NCBI GenBank assembly: GCA_015680685.1
Contig: MNCI01018351.1
Coordinates: forward strand, 62,001 to 126,000
Reading direction: 5' to 3'
Source of the DNA: Gnetum montanum
Taxonomy: Eukaryota > Streptophyta > Gnetopsida > Gnetales > Gnetaceae
Length of the DNA stretch: 64,000 nucleotides
Shown: positions 55,830 through 64,000 of the stretch, piece after piece
Layout of the letters: the number at the start of each line of letters is the position of its first letter
Numbering within the stretch: the first letter of the stretch is position 1
Program-made: the position numbers and the translations under genes
Notes under the pieces: model-generated
What the model saw: only the letters and a program-made list of their open reading frames with translations
What the model was told of the DNA's origin: nothing
The model's database searches: none

Positions 55830-58793
55830 GCATGGTGTACAGACCAACACATTACAAAAATTATGGTGTTCATGATACAAAATTGAATACCATGACATGA
55901 TTCTTCAAAACTAGATAGCATGTTATTTGATGGCATGAAGTTGATGAAGAAGGTTAGATAGTCCTAGGCAATGGTGGCTTCTATGATCCTGAGGAACCTT
56001 CACCGACTTCAAGCATGTGTGGTGACCAAGGTGGCTATGACTATCCTACTACTATTGCTAATTTAGGAAAAAGGCAAAAATCATCTAGCAATGCCTTCAT
56101 TTTCTCTTCTTTACTCCTAGGATCATTCATGGTTCACATAGCTTCATCAATGTGGGCTGGGGTTAGAACATCCCAAGGACAAGGTAATACTAGAAATAGC
56201 TCCTTAACATTGACAAACTAGGTTACAAATTGCTTACACTCAATGTTGAATTCTCAGAGTGTGTCTTATAGCACTTGGTAGTCATTCATTATTTTGGTCA
56301 GGTTCTCTACAATTGATCTTTGGTTGGTGAATTTTTCCTTAAGAACCTTGAGTTTAGCATTTGCCAATGCAAGCTTTTTCTTGGTGTCTTTATGAGTCAT
56401 GAACTTAGCCTCATACAACAAGTACAAGTTGGCCACTTGCTTCTCAAGCTCAAACTATAGTCATTTGATAGTTAGCATCACTAGGTTTGCATAGTGGAGA
56501 TTGGACAGCTTCATGTTTTCTCTCATCTCTTCAATCTACGACTCCTTCATGCAAATTTCTGCCCTATTGTAGGCATCAATCCCATCGATGATGGATTGCC
56601 ACAATTCTCTACCTTTTTAGAGTTGATGGAGGGCCTCATTAACCTTTTCCTTCACTAGTTGGATATGTTTTTCATTCATCTCCTTCTATAGGCCAACCTA
56701 GTCTCTGTAATTATTTTTAACTTTTTTGAATTTCAAAGCCTTATTTTTCTAGATGGCAATTTCAATAGCTAATTTCTGGTGTAAGACGTACACCTCCTTC
56801 ATGGAGAGATTATGATTTTTCACTACAATATTCTTAGTTAGGTGTTTACCCTGATGAGTTTCTCCTACTATTGATGTATAAATTCTTCTAACTATTTTTT
56901 TTGTGCATCAACATTCTATAGGTGATGGTTCTCTATGGTCAAGGTCTCATTTTCTAGGCACATTTGCATCAAGTCCCTCCATACTAAATTAGTTGCAACT
57001 TCTACTATGGACTGATTAAAGGCCATCATTACTATTTCTCCCTTAACTTGTTTAAGCTATTCTTGAAGCTGTTGAAAAGCTTTGTTTCATATTAATGCAA
57101 GGCTGATAAAAGCAAGGTTGGTAATTCAGGCATGTAATTCAACAACTTCTATGGCCAAGCTTTGATTATGTGCTTGAGCTATTTTAAGTTTCCCTTCTAA
57201 GATGAGAAACTTGCCCTTTTCCTCCAACAACTCCAACTAGGTTGTAGTGATGGTATCCAAAACATCAAACATAGCTAGAATCGGTTGCCTAATTCCCACC
57301 AATCGGTCTAGTAGTTCTTCATCCTAGGCTGCACTCAATCTCTCATTGATTGTCTTTACAAATTCTTGCACATCTCTTAGTGTAGAAACATCTAGTTTAG
57401 TATCCATAGGTGCATTTAACACTTTAGTGACTTGATCAGTAACAATCTCTACAATTGTCTCCTACCCCTAATGTTGCATCACCAATATGGTTGCCTCCTC
57501 ACCCTCATCCAAGTACATACAAAAGGAAGTGGCATTCTCAGAGATTTTTGGAAATAGATGATGTTGTAAGAGAGACACCGTCACTTTTCAAGCACTTGGA
57601 TTTAACCTTGTAAGCTATTGGGTAGATAGCTCCCTCCATTTGGCTGATTGTACAAGCTACTTCTCTAAGGTGACTCATGGCCAATCTGCACATAGATGGA
57701 TCTCCATCACTGGTTTCTACCTACTATTCTCATTGTTGCAAGAGCTACTCTTAGAAATTCTGCATGTGCTCAACCATAGTGTGGGTATCTAATGTTTGCT
57801 CATGAGTAGGTGGTAGAGGTGGACGTTGTTTCTCCTCGTCTATGATCATGGCAGGTGTCTTATCCTTCATCATCTTGGCCCACAAAGCATTAGGAGCATG
57901 CTTGAGTGTATCATTTGTGTAGTGGACTATCCTTGCCCTTTTGCATGATTTTCTAATCTAGCAAGGAAAAAGCAAGGTCTTTCTTCCATATTCATTCTCC
58001 TTGAAGCACTTTTCTATCTCTAGATAGATTAGTTATGGAAGATTTGCTAGAAATTTTTCACTTAGAGTAGTGCATGCTCAAGTAGAGAAGGTTGTCACGT
58101 TATTGGGCCTTACTATTGGATTGAAGTGGTAGGCCACTATCTTGAAATAGGTCCTCTTTGCCAATGTGAGTGTGCCAAAATCTTTATGGTAAACCCCATA
58201 ACACCACTGAGTCCACTCCTTTACTTCAGGATTACCTTGTGTTGACAACTCTGCCAACTGTGCTCCTGTGTCTAGTAGCCCAAGGACCTATGCAATGGCT
58301 TCTACTAAGTAGGACACCTAGATGTCCTTAATTTTCATAGTGGCTCCTACTTTTCTATCATTCTAGAAGAGATACATTTCTTCCATGTGTCAATCCCCAC
58401 TAGAAGTGATGATTGGCAACATCGAAGAGGCTTACAATTGAGCTTTGACATCTTCTGGAGCTCATTCAAGGAATGGCCCAAAATTTAGTTCTTGGAGAAC
58501 TAAGCATTAGACCTCATAGTTTCCAATTATTTCAAGGTAGGTCTATGTGAGTGTGACTTCCAGTCTAGGTACAGGGCTTGGCACTTTGCCTCACAATGAG
58601 TGTTCTGATGTAGCTGCCTCTTCGAGAATCTATCAAACAAATTCCACCTTGACATTGTCTCTAAGATGTCTTGTTGCATGAGTTACCTTAGCCTATTCTT
58701 AGCCATGTTCTTGTTGGCCTCTTCCTTCTCTAGGTCACTTCTTCCATGGTTGTGATGGTCCTTCCTCCTATGGTCTCTCAATCTCGGTGCCAT
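55830..58793 (-). pseudogene. ORF3 of Element 5: post-pol coiled-coil protein, broken
   Basis: ATG 58793 follows an acceptor-like GATTACAG and begins MAPRLRDHRRKDHHNHGRSD, a very basic start. The middle domain includes EIEKCFKENEYGRKTLLFPC (about 57975-58020), matching Element 1. The long remainder (about 57800-56100) is Lys/Glu/Leu-rich and coiled-coil-like. The tail near 55970-56100 matches the Pro-rich tail of Element 1. About a dozen stops are visible in the first third, so it is non-functional. I see no signal peptide or membrane helix. Role unknown; an env-like, capsid-associated or transport function are all guesses. Confidence 0.6.
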
Positions 58794-59085
58794 CTGTAAT
58801 CACACATAATAATGGATTAGTGATTATTATGTAACTCAGAATGATTAGAATACCTTGTCTCATGAGGAGGTTACATTTGGCTAAGGTGTGATTATGGCTA
58901 GATGGATTAGATATTTAATTATTATTTTAATATTTGGTTTACCAAAGTTGTTAAAAGGGTTAAATTCTTAAAAATTAATGTTTTAATAGCATTTTATATC
59001 TTAAACCTTTGGGGGAGTTAGGAAAAATTTCAAAAAATTATTGCTAAAACCTTAGGGTTTGCTACTCCCACAACCAAGAGCTTAC
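58794..59085 (-). other. Possible intron in the ORF3 leader of Element 5
   Basis: A donor-like CTAGAG|GTAAGC (GT at 59085-59084) and an acceptor-like GTGTGATTACAG (AG at 58795-58794) bound 292 bases, AT-rich, with a branch-like CTAAT. The acceptor sits directly before the ORF3 ATG, and Element 1 has the same arrangement (CCATAG, then ATG 11871). Spliced RNAs for the env-like gene are known in some plant retrotransposons; splicing here is inferred. Confidence 0.4.
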
Positions 59086-59230
59086 CTCTAGTAACTACAG
59101 GATCAAAGAATGGGATGATTTGGATAAATATTGCATGAGTTAGAGGCTCAAGAAGGTTTTAGGCTCTAAAAATTACAAAAAACTCCTTAGGAATTATGGA
59201 CTAAATGTGAAAAAATTTTGTGTTCAGTCG

Positions 59231-59335
59231 TATTTATACTATTTTTGCACTACATTGATGGGGCCTCATCAATGGGGCCTAGTCAATGCGGTCCACTATG
59301 TCGATAGGGCCTCGTCGATGTAGCTATTTACCACC
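59231..59335 (-). promoter_or_regulatory. Internal U3-like promoter before ORF3 of Element 5
   Basis: On the minus strand a cluster of motifs of the type cgacgaggccctatcgacat and ccattgatgaggcccc (59251-59335) leads into AAAAATAGTATAAATACG with the TATA box at 59231-59238. The same motif type, followed by a TATA box, makes up the U3 of this element's LTR. Confidence 0.55.
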
Positions 59336-60196
59336 ATTGATTTTCATTGACTTGGTCAAAACTTGAATTTTACAAAGAGATTTTGAATAAAATTAGCATC
59401 GAATGGAAGCCTAAATAATCATGAAGATGATAAAAATGGAAGAAGATGGTGTTGAAGTTCCAAAAATTTAGAAAATTAAGAAAAATGGTAAAAATGGAGA
59501 ATGAGAGTTCAAAGAGCACAAAGTAGTTGGCACAATGGAATATGTGAAAGAGAGGATTGAAACAATGTTGAAGGTAAGGGACTTAACTAACCAAACTAGA
59601 AGATATGTAAGTGGGTCCTTCCCATAGCAAGCACATTCCCTTATTTCCCTTGCATAAACCTAGGTAAGGAATCTGTGGGCCCTGCAGTTGATTAATGATT
59701 ATGAAAAGTTAAGGACCAACCAAAAAGAATCAATCCAAGAATTCCAACATGTCAAACTAAGACATCAAGCATAACATAGAAACTAGTAGCGAGGTAAGTT
59801 ATGGTAGCATAGATGTATGACTAAGAAGATGGAATGGAATCCCAAATTGAGATTATAAGTCTCCTATGTGGTATGTGTTTAAAATGACCTGAGAAGATCC
59901 ATCCTTAGTCTAGACAAAAACCAGCCTCTTTAAGTGACTTTGCATTGCCACTCCAAGACTGATCCACCAACTCAAGACATGAGAGTGCTCCCACAAAATA
60001 ACCATCATTCCATAAAGAGAAGAAAAGAAAAGTAGAAAGTGAGAGAAAGGGCCTTAGTTAGAGGGGACCTTTAGGCATGGGTGCATGTCTTTATAGTCCC
60101 ATAACTAGTGCTTGTAGATTGTTAATTTGTCTAAGGGACGAGCTTTGAATTCCCATCATGTTTTTTTTATTTTTTCTTTTTTTTTATTTTTGTTTT

Positions 60197-60227
<31 letters not shown>

Positions 60228-60900
60228 GATGGGAACCACACCATGCAAAGACTTTATTTGACTTCCTATTAGTGGTTGAAATCGAACAGTAAGAAGTTCA
60301 TGAAGAACACCCAAGCACTCAAGTAAGTAGAAGAGTACAAGGAGTATTGAGTTCCCTTGAAGTCACACCATCTACAAACCTTGAATCTTTCCTAATTTTA
60401 GAACTACTAAGGTCATCAATTGATTAAAATCTTCTTTAATAGAAGGGACCTCAGACTCTACGAATAAGAAAAACCATAGAGTTTAATGAATGAGTACATG
60501 ACATGGACTCACTGCATATTCCATGCAAAAAAAAAAACCATGTCATTGACATGAAACATCAAAATTCAAAAATAGAAACTAGATATTAACAATCACAACA
60601 TTAAGCACAAACCATTATCAATAAACCGCAATAGTGGCACAGTGGCATGTGGCAATAAAGCACTTTGATTAGTAGAAATAATTAAAATTCATACTTCAAA
60701 CAAAAAAAATAAAACAAAGTAAAATATATAAGAAAATTGTAAAATAATAAAGAAAATTTCAAATGTACTAACAATGATGAAAAACAAAAATATGGTGTAC
60801 AATGGAAAAATTTTGAAAATAAAAAATTTGTAAAATAAACAACTTGTAAAATCAAAAACATGGAAAACAAAAAGTAGAAAAATTGAGAAGTCATATGGAT
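59336..60900 (-). other. Post-pol non-coding interval of Element 5
   Basis: No gene. It contains the conserved post-pol block (60050-60250), interrupted by T-rich and (TA)n sequence, and a tract that is T-rich on the sense strand (60690-60880) right after pol. The hydrophobic end of the ORF at 60682-61086 is translated from this tract. Confidence 0.6.
60203..60226. repeat. (TA)n microsatellite
   Basis: About twelve TA units preceded by T-rich sequence, within the post-pol interval of Element 5. Confidence 0.9.
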
Positions 60901-62290
60901 TGTTAGCATGGATGACCCTCTCCCCCCACAACTAAGTTGGAAAGAGGAGATTTGAAAAATAGAATGTGGTTGTCCATTCGTTAAGGTGGTAGTTGCATTG
61001 CCATGTCTTGGTTCTAGGAAAGGTTTCATTGGTTGGATGTTGACCAAATGCTTTTTATCTGGGCTTGCCAGATTATAGATTAACATGGCTCTAAAGGAAA
61101 AGGTTTGATCAATTATATAAGGTCCCTTCCATAATGTTTAGAATTTTGTCTTTTAGGATACATTTGTGAGGTTCCAATAGAGAACCTTTTCTCCTAATTG
61201 AAAATTTACTTTCTATATTTTGAGGTCATGACCTTGCTTGTTAAATGCCTTATGAACCTCATTCAAAGATAGGACCACTAACTTATTTTCATCTAACACA
61301 TTTAGGTTGATCAAGCTTTCTTTCTATGCTAGACTTAGGTTAAGATTTAGATCATAGGCTATTGAGAGTGTACAAAGCTCAAATTGAATCAGGAGCATTG
61401 GAAGTTTCTATACACTAACTCATAGGGAGAGTGGCCAATACGGAGTTTTCGTGTTGAGAAATAGGCCTAGAGGGCATCATTAAGTTTGGTGTTCTAGTCT
61501 CTCCTATATTTACTTATGGTTCTTATTAAGATCTTTGTGATCTTTTGGTTAGTTACCTTTACTTGACCATTGGCTTTGGGGTGATAGGGTGTTGTTAATT
61601 TATGTTCAACCACTAAGCATTGCATCAACTTTCTAAAAGTGGCACTTGTGAAATGAGCTCCATTATCAGAAATTAGTGTACGTGGCATCCCAAACTTGTT
61701 TACAACATTTTGTTATATAAATCTTGCAGTAGTGGATGATGTAAAATCTATAATGGCTACTACTTCTTCCCATTTAGTATAGTAGTCTATTGCTATGATG
61801 ATATATGTCTTTCCATTGGACATGGGTGTGATGGAACCCATAAAGTCAACACCCAATATGTCAAAGGGCTTCAGTGGTTGAATTTCCTATTGAGGATCCT
61901 CCATTCATGTGTTAATCCCACCATCTCATTGACAACATTCACAAGATTAGAAAAACAAATGGGCATTCCTAAAAATTGTAGGCCAATATCTACCATTAGG
62001 ATTTTTATGGCCATGCATCTCCTTGTATAGTTGCCTTCACAAGGCTGTTCGTAAGCATTTTGAAGAATGTGAAATTGATCTTTATTAGGGACATACTAAT
62101 GAATCAGGCCATCGATGCACACCTTGTAGAGGTATCCATTGATTTCCATGAAGTATTTGGTCCAATGAAGAAATTTTTGCTTCTTTCTAAAGTAAAGATC
62201 TTATGGCATCTTTTGAGTGATAATATGGATGAGGATGTCATTGTACCATGTTGTTTCTATAGGCATTTGGTTATTTAGTACTCCTATAAA
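60900..62290 (-). pseudogene. pol: Integrase of Element 5, broken
   Basis: The open piece 61494-61688 carries RTLISDNGAHFTSATFRKLM, then PYHPKANGQVKVTNQKI, i.e. the second acidic residue and, at the glutamate position, Gln (VTNQKI instead of VTNREI). The zinc-binding N-terminus lies at about 61900-62180, decayed. The C-terminal part ends in FQISSFQLSCGGRGSSM (about 60915-60985), whose DNA has the G-rich box TTGTGGGGGGAG (60919-60930). Confidence 0.78.
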
Positions 62291-62409
62291 GAGGAGTTCA
62301 TCTAGAAATTGATCAAAGAATGGGCTCTCTCCTATTTATTATCCCATCTTAAGCAAGAGAGGTGGTTAGCAACCAAATTATTTATTCCTTTTTTATCTAC
62401 CATTGTGAG

Positions 62410-62720
62410 ATCAAATTCCTACAAGATCACAAGCCACTGTATGATAGGATGCCTCACCGTTGGCTTGTTCATGAGGAAGCAAATTGCACTATGATCTATG
62501 TGGATAAATACTTTGTAGCTAAGCACATAGTGCTTGAACATCTCAAGGGTATACACCACTGCCATTAGTTCTTTCTCCATGGTGGTGTAATTTAATTGTG
62601 CTCCCATAATTATTTGACTCACATAGTGGATGTAGTATGGATGTTTTTTATCATCCAACTATGTAATCATGGCTCCCATGGTGTAGTTAGATACATCCAT
62701 CATGATGTGGAATGGTCTAG
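62410..62720 (-). pseudogene. pol: RNase H of Element 5
   Basis: The open frame 62419-62658 has MDDKKHPYYIHYVSQ, NYTTMEKELMAVVYTLEMF and VFIHIDHSAICFLMNK. The usual TDH is IDH here. It continues upstream into the first strand (MDVSNYTMGAMI-like). Well preserved compared with its neighbours. Confidence 0.82.
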
Positions 62721-62859
62721 ACTAATCTAGTGCTCATAGAATTCATGTTTCTATGAGTCTCTTCTTTAACTATTGGAATATATGTTTGCATTCCTTGGTC
62801 TAGATGAAAGGTGCATATTTCTTTGTAAGATCTACCAATGGTTTTGCAATCTTAGAGAA

Positions 62860-64000
62860 ATTCTCTTGAATCACCAGTAGTAGCCAGTATGTCAAAGAAA
62901 TGACCAAACATCTTTAATAGTTTTTGGTTGGTAGGTTATTTCTTGGATGATCCTTATTTTCTCAAGGTCTACCTCAATTCCTTCTTTAGTAATTCTATGC
63001 CCCAACACAATGCCTTCTTGGACAATGAGATGGCTCTTTTCCTAATTGAGTCACAAATTGTTTTCGCACATCTTTTCAATACTTGCTCAAGGTGGTCCAA
63101 GGCTTGCTCAAACATAGCTCCATAGGTGGAGAAGTCATCCATGAATACTTCCACACCACTATTGATCTATTGCTAAAAGATGCTAAGGATCAGGCATTAA
63201 AATGTTGGAGGGACATTGCACAAACCAAATGGAATCTTACAATATGCAAAAGTCCCCCATGGACTTGTGAATGTTGTCTTGGCTTGATCTTCTAGTGCAA
63301 TTTGGATTTGGTTATAGTCACTATAACCATCCAAGAAGCTATAATAGCAATGCCTGGGAAATAGTATCCAACACTTGGTCCACAAATGGCAATGGAAAAT
63401 GATTTTTGAATATTACTATGTTCAACATCTTGAAGTCGATGCAAAACTACTACTTGTCATCTTTCTTTGGCACAATTATGAGTGGGCTAACCAACTCACT
63501 ATTTGCAATGGGATAGATAAACCTTGCCTTGAGGAGTTGCTCTATTTCCTCCTTGATGATCTACTTCAATTTGGGGTTTAGCCATCTCTACAGCTACCTT
63601 CTTGGCTTCATGGTTAGGTTAGTGTAAATGTGATGTTGGCATATTCATGGATAAATTCTAGTCAGCTCAGGATATGACCAAACAAAGGTTGTTGGCCATC
63701 TATTAACCACCTTTAATAGCTTTTCTTTTTATTCAAGAGCAAGTATGGCATTGATAATGACTAGCTTATCATTGTTTAAGAATGCATACTCCATGCCAGT
63801 TGGTAGAGTTTTCAACTCTAGGGGCTCCTACTTGAAGTTATCAAGGGTTTCCAACTCTCCCCAATAAGTATCATCATTTTCATCATCAAATAGTTGGTGA
63901 TGAACTTTTTCAAGTTTATCTATTCCTTCAACATAAGCACATTTTAGGCTCTTAGTTGGTTCCATGCATAGTGTGCTACTTTCTAAGTTAGCTATTAGCC
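62860..64000 (-). pseudogene. pol: Reverse transcriptase of Element 5, broken, 5' end at window edge
   Basis: The pre-RT segment (63690-64000) contains PLELKTLPTGMEYAFLNN. The palm and fingers follow: EEIEQLLKARFIYPIANSE, then the open frame 63197-63385 (FLDGYSDYNQIQIALEDQ, WGTFAY, FGLCNVP). After a frameshift, the open frame 62969-63154 has EVFMDDFSTYGAMFEQALDH with the catalytic Asp pair. Thumb/connection sequence continues to about 62860. Confidence 0.82.

Larger units (their letters stand above)
54796..64000 (-). mobile_element. Element 5: Athila-like retrotransposon with ORF3 (5' end outside window)
   Basis: Minus strand, read from 64000 down: pre-RT and RT, RNase H, integrase, post-pol block, internal promoter-like region, leader with possible intron, ORF3, polypurine tract, 3' LTR. 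The order equals Element 1. Gag, protease and the 5' LTR lie beyond the window. All frames are broken, but long blocks are readable. Confidence 0.88.

Noticed and set aside
60682-61086. ORF with a strongly hydrophobic C-terminus that could be read as an env transmembrane segment
   Set aside because: The Phe/Leu/Tyr-rich part is the translation of a T-rich tract just after pol. The tract recurs with no frame conservation in Elements 1 and 3. The first part is the integrase tail.

Overview
The window is plant nuclear DNA made almost entirely of transposable elements. It is AT-rich and shows no bacterial operons, organellar genes or rRNA/tRNA genes. A large seed plant genome, perhaps a conifer, is my best guess. 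That is an inference from long, old, nested LTR retrotransposons of the Athila-like branch of Ty3/gypsy, whose primer sites resemble tRNA-Asp. Cytosine loss in CG and CHG contexts is also typical of plant DNA methylation. Only one gene looks intact (a secreted glycine-rich protein, 18067-18486, minus); one more ORF (19366-19815, minus) is possible.

Layout. 1-533: AT-rich flank. 534-1773: GC-rich, CpG- and CAG-rich LTR-like insert, minus strand, inside a short direct repeat. About 2440-2816 and 15789-15960: one non-LTR element (LINE) split by Element 1. 2817-15783: Element 1, plus strand, about 13 kb: LTR, primer site, gag, protease, RT, RNase H, integrase, then a third ORF (ORF3), polypurine tract, LTR. 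15961-25950: lowest-repeat part, with the glycine-rich gene, the hypothetical ORF, a degenerate copy of that ORF region and several tRNA-like SINE candidates. 25950-27446 and 43655-45480: a minus-strand LINE split by Element 2 (27452-43649, plus). Element 2 has lost its pol region and is itself split by Element 3 (32514-42254, minus), which has complete gag-pol order. 45568-47880: AT-rich DNA with SINE-like pieces. 47880-49923: L1-like LINE, plus. 49924-52886: Element 4, plus (LTR, primer site, gag). 52887-54785: possible solo LTR of another family. 54796-64000: Element 5, minus, cut by the window edge, with LTR, ORF3, integrase, RNase H and RT.

The five elements belong to one related group: similar LTR ends (TGATR...CATCA), the same tRNA-Asp-like primer site in the four where it is inside the window, and gag with a variant zinc knuckle where its gag lies inside the window. 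All coding regions are broken by stops and frameshifts.

The most interesting feature is the module downstream of pol. Elements 1 and 5 carry a long, Lys/Glu-rich, coiled-coil-like ORF3 preceded by its own TATA box, a U3-like motif cluster (clear in Element 5), a conserved leader and an acceptor-like AG just before the ATG. Element 2 keeps its start, and Element 3 keeps only the leader and a few codons. Similar G-rich boxes recur at the end of pol, in this leader and at the 3' LTR junction. Four single Ns mark assembly joins; one pair bounds an exact-length inverted copy inside Element 1 that is probably an assembly error.
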